From NCBI GenBank assembly GCA_030433335.1, contig JAUILL010000025.1, positions 1-50,573 of the forward strand: 50,573 nt of DNA. Direction: 5' to 3'. This stretch comes from Alphaproteobacteria bacterium (GTDB taxonomy: Bacteria > Pseudomonadota > Alphaproteobacteria > Rhodobacterales > Rhodobacteraceae). Shown here piece by piece: positions 1-7,896 of this stretch. How positions within the stretch are numbered: position 1 is the first letter of the stretch; each line of letters starts with the position of its first letter. The position numbers were made by a program, and so were the translations under genes. The notes below the pieces were generated by a model that saw nothing but the letters and a program-made list of their open reading frames with translations, was not told the DNA's origin and searched no databases.

Positions 1-59
1 GGGAAAAAAGGTTCAAGCTTGGCCATCTGCGTATCGCTTAACCAGTATAGATCACTCAT
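1..59 (-). CDS. IS5-family transposase, N-terminal fragment (partial)
   Basis: The start codon is at 57-59 on the minus strand and the frame runs off the window edge. The readable start, MSDLYWLSDTQMAKLEPFFP, resembles the N-terminus of IS5-family (IS427-like) transposase OrfA proteins that are common in Rhodobacterales. It reads outward, away from the H-NS-like gene. Family membership is from memory of the N-terminal pattern; the catalytic part is not present. Confidence 0.75.
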   Translation of the reverse strand, partial: MSDLYWLSDTQMAKLEPFF

Positions 60-125
60 GTCACCGCTCCGTTTTCCGAGCCGTGAATCACGCAGCACAA
101 CGGAAATCAATGCGTCCTGACCCTA
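1..125 (-). mobile_element. IS5-family element, left copy (terminus only)
   Basis: This is the terminal 125 bases of an insertion sequence, an exact reverse complement of 50448-50572 at the other end. The inner edge reads GGGTCAGGACGC on the minus strand and is preceded by TA, as it is at the other end, which fits a TA-type target duplication. The rest of the element lies outside the window. Confidence 0.85.
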
Positions 126-365
126 AAAGGTTTGTCTTTTTATCGCGCCAAACCTTTTACTATCACTATTCCGTGCAAGACGAACCAAGGTTATTTTATT
201 GCGTCAAATCTCCAAGAAATCCTTTTGATACGTTTGCGGTAACTATTTCCGTCACGAAAGCCCCGCAAAAAATAGTTTATTTATTCTGGAAATTTGTCAT
301 GATGGTTATTATTACATATCATCACTCACAACGAACAACTCCGAAAATAGCGGATGGGAACGACA

Positions 366-680
366 ATGGATATCGATCTGGACACGCTCGACCTCAGCGA
401 GCTTAAAAAGCTTCAGAAAGACGTTGATAAGGCTATCAACGAATACCAGGATCGCCGCATGAGCGAAGCGCGTGCGAAATTGGAAGCCGAAGCTCGTGCT
501 ATGGGTTTCTCGCTGGCAGAACTGCTGGATGGCAAAAAGAAGCCGACCGCAGCAAAATCACCGCCCCGTTATCGTCACCCCGACGATGCGACAATTACCT
601 GGACTGGCCGCGGCCGCAAACCTGCTTGGGTGCTAGAGCACATCGAAGCTGGCAAGCCGATGGAAGAACTGGAAATCTGA
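366..680 (+). CDS. H-NS family histone-like nucleoid protein
   Basis: A 104-aa protein with the two-part H-NS architecture. A charged helical N-terminal oligomerisation region (residues ~5-55, LSELKKLQKDVDKAINEYQ and following) is joined by a lysine/proline linker to a C-terminal DNA-binding part with YRHPDD, TWTGRGRKPAWV. The alphaproteobacterial relatives are the HvrA/TrnD-type proteins, which bind curved AT-rich DNA and silence or modulate transcription. I chose the ATG at 366 because GGGA lies ~7 bases upstream; an in-frame ATG at 354 is less well placed. The 240 bases upstream are markedly AT-rich for this genome, which would suit autoregulation (inference). An IS terminus ends at base 125, just upstream of that region. 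A strong hairpin terminator begins at the stop codon. Confidence 0.85.
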   Translation: MDIDLDTLDLSELKKLQKDVDKAINEYQDRRMSEARAKLEAEARAMGFSLAELLDGKKKPTAAKSPPRYRHPDDATITWTGRGRKPAWVLEHIEAGKPMEELEI

Positions 681-707
681 AAAAAGGCGCCTTAGGGCGC
701 CTTTTTT
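680..707. terminator. bidirectional terminator between hns-like gene and znuB
   Basis: A perfect inverted repeat: six A, GGCGCC, loop TTAG, GGCGCC, six T. The flanking A and T tracts give a U-run on both strands, so it can end the H-NS-like gene on the plus strand and znuB on the minus strand. It fills the space between the two convergent genes. Confidence 0.9.
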
Positions 708-1494
708 AATTGGCGAATTTCCGCAGAGCCAAAGACACGACAAACAAGAGAGCCGCTGTCGTGACGATTGAGGGGCCTGCAGGCGTATCAAGCCAATACG
801 ACCCCCACAGCCCTCCAAGCACGGCCAGAGCGCCCGCTAGAACCGCTGTGAGCGCCATCCTCTCTGGGGTCGTCGAAACAGACCGAGCACTGGCTGATGG
901 CAATAAGAGCATCGCCGAAATCAGCAGAGCCCCGACGACTTTGATTGCGATGGCGACCGTCAGGGCCAAAGCGAGCGTCAGCAGAAGTTGTTCTCGCTTC
1001 GGTGAAATCCCTGCAGCCACGGCCAATTCGGGGTTCAGTGTTGACGTCAAGAGCGACTGCCAGCGCCACAGAAGCAGCGCCACAACCCAAAACGCCCCAG
1101 TATAAATGATCACCAGATCATCTATTCCGACGGCCAGAATATCGCCGAATAAAAGGCTGGAAACATCTATTCGAAAGCCCCGCACGAAACTAATTGCGAC
1201 CAACCCTATCGCGAGAGCTGAATGCGCCAAGACTCCGAGGGTTGTGTCCATTGAGTGCCCACGGGCGGCCAAAATTGAAACGATGAGTCCCATCGCTAGA
1301 GCAATCAAAAGCGTTCCGACTGTCAAAGGCATTCCGAGAAGGAATGCTATAGCAACACCCAATACAGCCGCGTGCGCCGTTGCGTCCCCAAAATAAGCCA
1401 TGCGCCGCCAGACGACAAAACACCCAAGGGGCCCTGTCGCAATTGCGACACCTATTCCCGCAAAAAGAGCGCGCAAAAGAAAATCATCAATCAT
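706..1494 (-). CDS. znuB: zinc ABC transporter, permease ZnuB
   Basis: A 262-aa integral membrane protein of the ABC-3 family with about seven or eight hydrophobic segments along its length, ending FVVSLALRKFAN. It forms the inner-membrane channel of the ZnuABC zinc importer. The start at 1494 (MIDDFLLRALFAGIG) overlaps the end of znuC by 8 bases, so the two are translationally coupled in a zur-znuC-znuB operon. A shared terminator lies directly after the stop. Metal specificity rests on the neighbouring zur, Zur box and histidine-rich ZnuA rather than on this permease alone; manganese-type relatives exist but are less likely here. Confidence 0.92.
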   Translation of the reverse strand: MIDDFLLRALFAGIGVAIATGPLGCFVVWRRMAYFGDATAHAAVLGVAIAFLLGMPLTVGTLLIALAMGLIVSILAARGHSMDTTLGVLAHSALAIGLVAISFVRGFRIDVSSLLFGDILAVGIDDLVIIYTGAFWVVALLLWRWQSLLTSTLNPELAVAAGISPKREQLLLTLALALTVAIAIKVVGALLISAMLLLPSASARSVSTTPERMALTAVLAGALAVLGGLWGSYWLDTPAGPSIVTTAALLFVVSLALRKFAN

Positions 1495-2215
1495 GGCAGC
1501 ACCCTTGCTCGTCGTGTGTATGGTCGTGGTGGTGTTCGTAAATCGCCAATGCCGCTGCGTCATTTATCCCGAACAGAGCCTGATATTCAGGTTCGTTTTT
1601 CACGATGCTCGGCGTGCCTTGGCAGCAAATATGCCCATTCAGGCAAATAACGCGGTCGGATGCTCCCATAACGACGTGCAAGTCATGACTGACCAACAAA
1701 ACCGCGCATCCCAAGTCTTGTCGAACCTGCTCGATCAATTGGTAGAAGGAAATAATGCCGGGGTGATCCAGTCCCTGAGTGGGCTCATCAAGGATTAGTA
1801 TATCGGGCTCTGCCAAAAGCGCCCGCGCCAAGAGAACTCTCTGGAACTGGCCGCCAGATAAATCCACCATTTGCCGGCTTTCCAGCCCAGAAACGCCCGT
1901 TCGTGCCAAAGCAGCATGCGCTTGAGCGTCTGCAATTCGATGCGGAAGTGACAAGAATCGACGGACCGTCATCGGCAAAGATGTATCGATGGACAGCTTC
2001 TGCGGAATGTAGCCTATTCGCAGTCCCTTTGCTCGCTTCACCCGCCCCGCAGATGGCTTCAATACCCCCAGAAGCGCCCTAATCAGGGTCGATTTTCCGG
2101 AACCATTGGGTCCGATCACTGTGACGATTTCACCTCTCTCGATCGCGAAATCCACATCGCGCAAGACGGGCGAAACCCCGTGTGTCACCGAAAGGTTCTC
2201 TGCCGAAATCAGCAT
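1487..2215 (-). CDS. znuC: zinc ABC transporter, ATP-binding protein ZnuC
   Basis: A 242-aa ABC ATPase. Walker A is GPNGSGKST near residue 35, the signature is LSGGQFQR, and Walker B with the downstream acid is ILILDEPTQGLD; LLVSHDLH is the H-loop. It powers ZnuB. The C-terminus ends in a histidine/cysteine-rich tail (YEHHHDHTHDEQGCCHD), typical of zinc-uptake ATPases and perhaps a metal sensor or store. The start at 2215 (MLISAENLSVTHG) lies in the last codons of zur with a 7-base overlap. An upstream in-frame extension exists but runs through zur and does not look like ABC protein. Confidence 0.95.
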   Translation of the reverse strand: MLISAENLSVTHGVSPVLRDVDFAIERGEIVTVIGPNGSGKSTLIRALLGVLKPSAGRVKRAKGLRIGYIPQKLSIDTSLPMTVRRFLSLPHRIADAQAHAALARTGVSGLESRQMVDLSGGQFQRVLLARALLAEPDILILDEPTQGLDHPGIISFYQLIEQVRQDLGCAVLLVSHDLHVVMGASDRVICLNGHICCQGTPSIVKNEPEYQALFGINDAAALAIYEHHHDHTHDEQGCCHD

Positions 2216-2700
2216 TCCTTGGCGTCTCCTGCGCAGGCGGGACATGTGCCCAAGACTTCGATATTCACACGTTCCACGGCGAAATCGTGTTGCGCAGCGG
2301 CTTGCTCTACGGCTGTTCGCACCGGATCTGAAGGCGCCTCGGCCACCGCCTCGCAAGCTTGGCAAATCAGAAAGAGTGGGCTGTGGGCTTCACCCGGATG
2401 CATGCAAGCTGCAAAGGCATTCAAACGATTGATGCGATGGGCAAGCCCATGCTCAACCAGAAACTCCAAAGCCCGATAGGCCACAGGTGGCTGGTTGCCA
2501 AAGCCATCAGCTGCAAGCCGATCCAACACCTCGTAGGCCCCCATCGCACGATGCTCGGAGACCAGAATTTCAAGGGTCCGGCGCCGGACCGGCGTCAGGC
2601 GAATACCATCGCGGCGGACCAATTCCTCAGCATGATGCAGGACATCATGCGTACAGGTATCGTGATTGTGGTCGTGGAATGCGGGCGAGTGATCGGACAT
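2209..2700 (-). CDS. zur: zinc uptake regulator Zur (Fur family)
   Basis: A 163-aa Fur-family repressor. The N-terminus is histidine-rich (HDHNHDTCTHDVLHH), followed by a winged helix (RLTPVRRRTLEILVSEHRAMGAYEVLDRL) and a dimerisation/metal domain with FLICQACEAVAEA and a C-terminal CPAC, the two cysteine pairs of the structural zinc site. When zinc is sufficient it is expected to repress znuA and its own operon by binding the palindrome at 2716-2730, which lies just upstream of its start. It is the first gene of zur-znuC-znuB. Family assignment is firm; zinc rather than iron specificity comes from context. Confidence 0.93.
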   Translation of the reverse strand: MSDHSPAFHDHNHDTCTHDVLHHAEELVRRDGIRLTPVRRRTLEILVSEHRAMGAYEVLDRLAADGFGNQPPVAYRALEFLVEHGLAHRINRLNAFAACMHPGEAHSPLFLICQACEAVAEAPSDPVRTAVEQAAAQHDFAVERVNIEVLGTCPACAGDAKEC

Positions 2701-2715
2701 TCTCGAACTACCTAT

Positions 2716-2730
2716 TGTTATATTATATCA
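2716..2730. promoter_or_regulatory. Zur box in the zur/znuA divergent promoter
   Basis: TGTTATATTATATCA is a near-perfect dyad (TGTTATA-T-TATATCA, one mismatch) that matches the general Zur consensus TGTTATANTATAACA. It lies 16 bases upstream of zur and 42 bases upstream of znuA, so one site can control both directions. Confidence 0.85.
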
Positions 2731-2772
2731 TACTAGTATATGGGAAGCTCCGAACGACCTCAAGGAGACCCC

Positions 2773-3729
2773 ATGCGAAACACTCTGACCCTTCTCGCGC
2801 TGCTCTGCGCTAGTACCGCGCAGGCAAATCCGCTTACTGTTGCGACAGATATTCCGCCGGTTCACTCTTTGGTTTCGACGGTGATGGGGGACCGCGGCGA
2901 AGCGGTGCTACTCATGGATCAAGGCGCGGATGCTCACGATTTCCAACTACGCCCGAGCCAAGCCCGCAGCGTCGCCAACGCCGATAGCGTCATTTGGGTT
3001 GGACCTGAGCTAACCTTCTGGCTCGACGATGCGCTGGCGTCTCTGCGCAGTGATGGCGCATCGATAGCGCTACTGGAAGTCGCAGGCACAGTGCACCGAG
3101 CTTACGGCAAAGATGACGCCGAAGGGCACGACCATGACACGCACGAAGACGAACATGATGAGCACGGCCATGACGATGAACACGGCGACGCGCACGCAGG
3201 CCACGCCCATTCCGGCGATGATCCCCACGCTTGGTTAGACCCAGTGAATGCCGAAGTTTGGGTCGCTGCAATCGCCGAGCACCTGACCGCACTCGACCCC
3301 GATGGCGCGGACCTCTACGCGCAAAACGCGGCGCGCGCCTCGATTGAACTAGAGGCTTTGGTGGCACAGACGGCCGAAATCCTCGGTCCAATGCAAGAAA
3401 CGCCCGTCGTAATGTTCCATGCTGCCTACGGCCACTTCGCGGGTCGCTTTGGCCTTGATATCGCGGGCACAATTGCTTTGGGCGACGCGTCAGCGCCTAG
3501 CGCTGCCCACCTTTCCGAATTGCGCCATCACATCGAAGACGAAGGCGCAAAGTGCATCTTTGCCGAGCCCCAGCACAACGCGGCGATGGCTCAGCAAATC
3601 GCGGATGAACTGGGACTGTCGATGGGCACGCTGGACCCGATGGGATCGGAACTTGCACTGGGTGCTGACCTCTACCCCGCTTTGATCAGCCAGATGGCGA
3701 CCGCAATCGCCACCTGCCAAGAGGGTTAA
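2773..3729 (+). CDS. znuA: zinc ABC transporter, periplasmic binding protein ZnuA
   Basis: A 318-aa cluster A-I solute-binding protein with a signal peptide (MRNTLTLLALLCASTAQA). The mature part starts near TVATDIPPVHSLV, has the metal-ligand region DAHDFQLRPSQ, and carries a long His/Asp/Glu-rich flexible loop around residues 115-155, the mark of zinc rather than manganese binders. Further ligand regions are HAWLDPVNAEVW and FHAAYGHF. AAGGAG at 2762-2767 supports the start at 2773. It is divergent from zur, with the Zur box between. Its stop codon overlaps the stop of puuD on the other strand (TTAA). Confidence 0.95.
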   Translation: MRNTLTLLALLCASTAQANPLTVATDIPPVHSLVSTVMGDRGEAVLLMDQGADAHDFQLRPSQARSVANADSVIWVGPELTFWLDDALASLRSDGASIALLEVAGTVHRAYGKDDAEGHDHDTHEDEHDEHGHDDEHGDAHAGHAHSGDDPHAWLDPVNAEVWVAAIAEHLTALDPDGADLYAQNAARASIELEALVAQTAEILGPMQETPVVMFHAAYGHFAGRFGLDIAGTIALGDASAPSAAHLSELRHHIEDEGAKCIFAEPQHNAAMAQQIADELGLSMGTLDPMGSELALGADLYPALISQMATAIATCQEG

Positions 3730-4952
3730 CCGTTCGTCGCGGCCTCGTACCATTTCACGATGACCGCGCGTTCTTCTTCCTCGATATACGACAGGTTTGC
3801 AGGCGGCATGGCGTGGCTCAGGCCCGCCTGCAAGTACACGGCGCGGGCGTTGCGGATGATCTCTGCCTCGGTATCCAGCCGCACGCCTTTGGGGGCCCAC
3901 AGAATGCCCTCGTAAAAGGGTTCCTCGGCATGGCACATCGAACAACGCCCCATCACAATATCATGCACGTCTTCCCAGCCTTCAGCCTGAGCAAAGTGCA
4001 CCAGACCAGCCTGAACTTCTTGCTCGGCCTCGTCCGCGCGGAACGTGGGCGCGGTGGACAGCCACATGATGATGATGAACAGGATCGCCGTCACGGCCCA
4101 CGTCCAATACGGCGTTCCTTTGCGGGCGTGCATCGTGTTGAAGAAGTGGCGGATCGTAACGCCCATCAGGAACACGAGGCTGGCGATCAGCCACGTATAT
4201 TCGGTGCCAAAGGCCAGCGGGTAGTGGTTCGACAGCATCAGGAACACAACCGGCAGGGTCAGGTAGTTGTTGTGGGTGCTGCGCTGCTTGGCGATCTTGC
4301 CGTATTTCGCGTCGGGAATGCGGCCCGCGATCAGGTCTGCCACCACGATCCGCTGGTTCGGCATGATGATAAAGAACACGTTGCCCGACATGATGGTCGC
4401 CGTGAACGCCCCAAGATGCAGCATGGCCGCGCGGCCGGTGAAGACTTGGGTATAGAACCAAGCCATCCCCACCAGAATGACGAACAGCAGAACCATCAGG
4501 CGGTTGTTATTCTCGCCGAATTTGGTCTTGCAGATGCGGTCATAGGCCAGCCAGCCAAAGCCCAAAGAGCCCATGGAAATCAGGATCGCCTGCCACGGGG
4601 CAAGGTCCGCGATATTCGGATCGATCAGGTAGAATTCCGCGCCCAGATAGTAGACCAGCCACAGCATGGCAAAGCCGGACAGCCAAGTCGCGTAGCTCTC
4701 CCATTTGAACCAGATCAGGTCGCCGGGCATTTGATCGGGGGCCACCAAGTACTTCTGGATATGGTAAAATCCGCCCCCGTGGACCTGCCATTCCTCGCCA
4801 TCCGCGCCGCTGGCCAGATTGCGATCACGGTGCAGGCCAAGGTCCAGCGCGATGAAATAGAACGACGATCCGATCCACGCGATCGCGGTGATCACATGCA
4901 GCCAGCGAACGGCAAATTCCAACCACGCGCCCATAGCGGCGAGATCATACAT
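3726..4952 (-). CDS. puuD: urate hydroxylase PuuD (membrane-anchored, cytochrome c domain)
   Basis: A 408-aa protein that oxidises urate to 5-hydroxyisourate. This family is unrelated to cofactor-free uricase: the N-terminal ~300 residues form a polytopic membrane domain (RWLHVITAIAWIGSSFYFIALD near residue 20 and further hydrophobic helices), and the C-terminus is a periplasmic cytochrome c with CSMCH at about 337-341 and a likely methionine ligand in HAMPPANLS. Electrons should pass to the respiratory chain instead of making hydrogen peroxide. AGGAGG lies just before the ATG at 4952. It is divergent from a LysR gene and belongs to the urate cluster. The stop overlaps that of znuA. Confidence 0.93.
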   Translation of the reverse strand: MYDLAAMGAWLEFAVRWLHVITAIAWIGSSFYFIALDLGLHRDRNLASGADGEEWQVHGGGFYHIQKYLVAPDQMPGDLIWFKWESYATWLSGFAMLWLVYYLGAEFYLIDPNIADLAPWQAILISMGSLGFGWLAYDRICKTKFGENNNRLMVLLFVILVGMAWFYTQVFTGRAAMLHLGAFTATIMSGNVFFIIMPNQRIVVADLIAGRIPDAKYGKIAKQRSTHNNYLTLPVVFLMLSNHYPLAFGTEYTWLIASLVFLMGVTIRHFFNTMHARKGTPYWTWAVTAILFIIIMWLSTAPTFRADEAEQEVQAGLVHFAQAEGWEDVHDIVMGRCSMCHAEEPFYEGILWAPKGVRLDTEAEIIRNARAVYLQAGLSHAMPPANLSYIEEEERAVIVKWYEAATNG

Positions 4953-5001
4953 AGGCAAACCTCCTGTTATCGAGGTGATCATAGCCAAGGGGCTATTCCC
5001 T

Positions 5002-5010
5002 TGATAATCA
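5002..5010. promoter_or_regulatory. extra TGATAATCA site in the puuD/lysR promoter
   Basis: TGATAATCA is a 9-base palindrome about an unpaired centre. The same core recurs at 5043-5050 and 6424-6432. It lies 50 bases upstream of puuD and could be an additional half-site for the neighbouring LysR protein (inference). Confidence 0.4.
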
Positions 5011-5029
5011 GGAAAGTCGGTGCAGGACT

Positions 5030-5050
5030 TTCAAATCAAGCCTGATAATC
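5030..5050. promoter_or_regulatory. candidate LysR operator, copy 1 (puuD/lysR)
   Basis: TTCAAAT, six bases, TGATAATC. The same two blocks with the same spacing occur at 6411-6431 between uraH and puuE. The site ends just before the AGGAAGG ribosome-binding site of the LysR gene and lies 78 bases upstream of puuD, so it could both autoregulate the regulator and control puuD. Binding is inferred, not shown. Confidence 0.6.
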
Positions 5051-5063
5051 GCAGGAAGGCCCC

Positions 5064-5981
5064 ATGAGCTATGTGAACAACATCCGGATGTTCGTGCGTG
5101 TCTATGAATTGGGCAGCATGTCGGCGGCCGCGCGGGATCAACGGGTGTCTGCCGCCGTGGCCTCGGCCCGCATTGCCGAATTGGAAAAGCATCTGGGGGT
5201 GCGCCTGTTCAACCGGACCACGCGGGCGCTGCACGCGACCGAACACGGGCAGGTCTTCTACACCGGCGCTTGCGAGATTATCGAGGCGATCGACCGCGCC
5301 GAAGCCGCCGTGATGGAGCGCAGCCAGTCCCCCCGCGGGACGGTCTTTGTAGCAGCGCCGTTGGGGCTGGGGCGCAGGCTGATTGCGCCGCATGTGCCTG
5401 CGTTTAAACGGGAATATCCGGAGATCGATGTGCGCCTGCGCCTATCGGATCGCGTGATTGATGTCACGACCGAGGGGTTGGATCTAGCCTTTCACATCGG
5501 CCCCCTTGCGGACAGCGACCTGAAGGTCCGCGTGATCGCCGACATCCCCCGCCTGCTGTGCGCCGCACCGTCCTATATCGCCGAACGCGGGATGCCAGAG
5601 GACGGCAAAGCCCTCGTCGAGGATCGACACGACTGCCTGAACCTGCGCTTTCCGGGGGCCAAGGAATTCCAATGGACCCTGCAAACCGAAAAGGGTCCGC
5701 GCCGTTTCGAGGTCACAGGCACGCTGGAGTCCGACGACGGGGATGTGCTGACGAATTGGGCACTTGATGGCTGCGGGATCATCATGAAGCCGGTTTACGA
5801 GGTCGCCGAGCACCTGAACAGCGGCGCGCTGGTGCCTGTGGCCGAACGCACGCCGCCCATGGCGACTCAGCTGGCGTGCCTGTCCCCCAGCCGCCGCTTC
5901 CGCGATCCCAAGGTGCAGCTTTTCCGCGATTTCATGGTCGCCCGCTGCAAAGAGGCGCTCGACACTCAGCTGCCGCGATAG
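5064..5981 (+). CDS. LysR-family transcriptional regulator of the urate cluster
   Basis: A 305-aa LysR-type regulator. The N-terminal helix-turn-helix spans residues ~1-60 ([40 protein letters not shown]), followed by the periplasmic-binding-protein-like effector domain. AGGAAGG precedes the ATG. It sits between puuD and uraH, divergent from puuD and convergent with uraH, and its 3' end overlaps the uraH 3' end by 16 bases. The repeated motif at 5030-5050 and 6411-6431 makes it the likely local regulator of urate catabolism; the effector could be urate or a later intermediate (inference). Confidence 0.9.
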   Translation: MSYVNNIRMFVRVYELGSMSAAARDQRVSAAVASARIAELEKHLGVRLFNRTTRALHATEHGQVFYTGACEIIEAIDRAEAAVMERSQSPRGTVFVAAPLGLGRRLIAPHVPAFKREYPEIDVRLRLSDRVIDVTTEGLDLAFHIGPLADSDLKVRVIADIPRLLCAAPSYIAERGMPEDGKALVEDRHDCLNLRFPGAKEFQWTLQTEKGPRRFEVTGTLESDDGDVLTNWALDGCGIIMKPVYEVAEHLNSGALVPVAERTPPMATQLACLSPSRRFRDPKVQLFRDFMVARCKEALDTQLPR

Positions 5982-6325
5982 GTCGACATCCCGAAAGGCG
6001 AGATAAGCAGCGGCACGTGATAGTGCGACTCCGCATCGCTGATGCCAAAGCGGATCGGCACAACGTCCAGAAAACGCGGCTCTTCTTGCGGCACACCGCT
6101 AGCGTCCAGATAGGCGCCCGCCTGAAACACCAATTCATAGACGCCAACCGCAAACTCTCCCGCAGGCAGGATCGGCCCGTCGGTGCGGCCGTCGTCATTT
6201 GTCACTTTGGTCGCCAGATGCACCCGCGCCTCGCCCTCGATCCGATAGAGGTCAATGGTCAGACCCTGCGCCGGAACGCCCTTTGCCGTGTCCAGAACGT
6301 GGGTGGTCAGATATCCGTCAGCCAT
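5966..6325 (-). CDS. uraH: 5-hydroxyisourate hydrolase (transthyretin-like)
   Basis: A 119-aa transthyretin-related protein that hydrolyses 5-hydroxyisourate, the PuuD product, to OHCU. It has the family N-terminus [16 protein letters not shown] and the diagnostic C-terminal YRGS tetrapeptide, which contributes active-site residues and separates the enzyme from true transthyretins. The length is normal. AAGGAG lies 8 bases before the ATG at 6325. It is divergent from puuE and shares with it an intergenic region that holds a copy of the cluster motif. Confidence 0.95.
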   Translation of the reverse strand: MADGYLTTHVLDTAKGVPAQGLTIDLYRIEGEARVHLATKVTNDDGRTDGPILPAGEFAVGVYELVFQAGAYLDASGVPQEEPRFLDVVPIRFGISDAESHYHVPLLISPFGMSTYRGS

Positions 6326-6410
6326 GGTTTGCTCCTTTTGCTGGCAGTGATCCTAGGGCGTTGCCGCGAACATGGGCACTCTTCGCATAGCTACCCGCCG
6401 TAAAAACTGT

Positions 6411-6431
6411 TTCAAATAATTTTTGATAATC
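6411..6431. promoter_or_regulatory. candidate LysR operator, copy 2 (uraH/puuE)
   Basis: TTCAAAT, six bases, TGATAATC (then A), identical in both blocks and in spacing to 5030-5050. It lies 85 bases upstream of uraH and 52 bases upstream of puuE, much like the 78 bases between copy 1 and puuD. Its presence in both divergent promoter regions of one pathway argues for a real operator. Confidence 0.6.
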
Positions 6432-6483
6432 AGTTGCCCATCGGCTGTCATACTGCTGTCGCAAAGAAAGGACTTCCCCAAAG

Positions 6484-7896
6484 ATGACCCGCTACGCTCG
6501 TAATATGATCGGATACGGCCCCGATGCTCCAGACCCGCAATGGCCGGGGGACGCAAAAATCGCCGTGCAGTTCGTCCTGAACTACGAAGAAGGCGGCGAA
6601 AACTGCGTGTTGCACGGGGATCAGGCATCCGAGGCGTTCCTGTCCGACATCGCGGGCGCCGCCATGTGGCAGGGCAAGCGCCACTGGAACATGGAGTCGA
6701 TCTACGAATACGGCGCACGGGCTGGCTTCTGGCGCCTGCACCGCCTGTTCACCAGCGCGGCCATCCCCGTGACGATCTACGGCGTGGCGACCGCTTTGGC
6801 GCGCAGCCCCGAACAGGTCGAGGCGATGAAGGATGCAGGCTGGGAAATCGCAAGCCACGGCCTGAAATGGGTCGAACACAAGGACATGCCCGAGGACGAA
6901 GAGCGCGCCGCCATCGCCGAGGCCATCCGCCTGCACACCGAAGTGGTCGGCGAGCGCCCCCTTGGCTGGTACACCGGCCGGTGCAGTGAAAACACCGTGC
7001 GTCTGGTCGCCGAAGAGGGCGGGTTCGCCTATGTCAGCGACACCTATGACGACGACTTGCCCTACTGGCTCGAGGTCGGGGATCGCGACCAACTGGTCAT
7101 CCCCTACACTTTGGAAGCCAACGACATGCGCTTCGCCACCGCGCCGGGCTACATCACGGGCGAGCAGTTCTATCAGTACCTGAAGGACGCGTTCGACACT
7201 CTGTACGCCGAAGGGTCGAACGGCCGCCCCGCAATGATGTCGATCGGCCTGCACTGCCGCCTGATCGGCCGTCCGGGCAAAATGGCGGGCCTGAAGCGGT
7301 TCATCGACTATGTCCGCATGCACAAAGACGTCTGGACCCCGACCCGTCTGGAAATCGCAGAGCATTGGGCGAAAACCCATCCCCAAACCCGCAAACCGCG
7401 CCCCAGCCAGATGGACCGCGACACCTTTGTCAGCACCTTCGGCAGCATCTTCGAGCATTCCCCGTGGATTGCCGAACGTGCCTATGATCTGGAACTGGGC
7501 CCCGCCCATGACCGTGCCGCTGGGGTCCACAGTGCCCTCGCGCGCATGTTCCGCAGCGCCAGCTATGACGAACGTCTTGGAGTGCTGCGCGCCCACCCCG
7601 ATCTGGCGGGAAAACTGGCCGCGGCCAAGCGCCTGACCGCCGAAAGCACCGCCGAACAGTCCAGCGCGGGCCTCGACGCCCTGACGGATGCCGAGCGCAC
7701 CCAGTTCACCGAACTGAACACCGCCTACACCGATAAACACGGCTTCCCGTTCATCATCGCCGTCCGCGACCATGACAAAGCCTCGATCCTATCCGCGTTC
7801 CAGCGCCGGATCGCCAACGACACCACAACCGAATTCACCGAGGCCTGCAAACAGGTCGAACGCATCGCCCGCCTGCGCCTCGAGGACCTGCTATGA
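6484..7896 (+). CDS. puuE: bifunctional allantoinase (PuuE) / OHCU decarboxylase
   Basis: A 470-aa fusion. Residues ~1-305 are a PuuE-type allantoinase of the polysaccharide-deacetylase fold (MIGYGPDAPDPQWPGDAKIA, NYEEGGENC, LGWYTGRCSENT, ISHGLKWVEH-like region), which opens allantoin to allantoate. Residues ~310-470 are a UraD-type 2-oxo-4-hydroxy-4-carboxy-5-ureidoimidazoline decarboxylase (FGSIFEHSPWIAERAYD, LRAHPDLAGKL, YTDKHGFPFIIAVR), which makes S-allantoin. One polypeptide therefore carries out two successive steps. It heads a plus-strand operon; its stop overlaps the allE start by 4 bases (ATGA). The same fusion is known in other Proteobacteria. Confidence 0.93.
   Translation: MTRYARNMIGYGPDAPDPQWPGDAKIAVQFVLNYEEGGENCVLHGDQASEAFLSDIAGAAMWQGKRHWNMESIYEYGARAGFWRLHRLFTSAAIPVTIYGVATALARSPEQVEAMKDAGWEIASHGLKWVEHKDMPEDEERAAIAEAIRLHTEVVGERPLGWYTGRCSENTVRLVAEEGGFAYVSDTYDDDLPYWLEVGDRDQLVIPYTLEANDMRFATAPGYITGEQFYQYLKDAFDTLYAEGSNGRPAMMSIGLHCRLIGRPGKMAGLKRFIDYVRMHKDVWTPTRLEIAEHWAKTHPQTRKPRPSQMDRDTFVSTFGSIFEHSPWIAERAYDLELGPAHDRAAGVHSALARMFRSASYDERLGVLRAHPDLAGKLAAAKRLTAESTAEQSSAGLDALTDAERTQFTELNTAYTDKHGFPFIIAVRDHDKASILSAFQRRIANDTTTEFTEACKQVERIARLRLEDLL

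Noticed and set aside
83..406. A 107-codon open frame crossing the left IS end and the H-NS-like promoter region
   Set aside because: It spans the IS boundary and AT-rich non-coding DNA, has no ribosome-binding site and no domain pattern.
1487..2365. Longer znuC start at 2365
   Set aside because: The extra 50 residues are read through zur, are arginine-rich and do not belong to the ABC fold.
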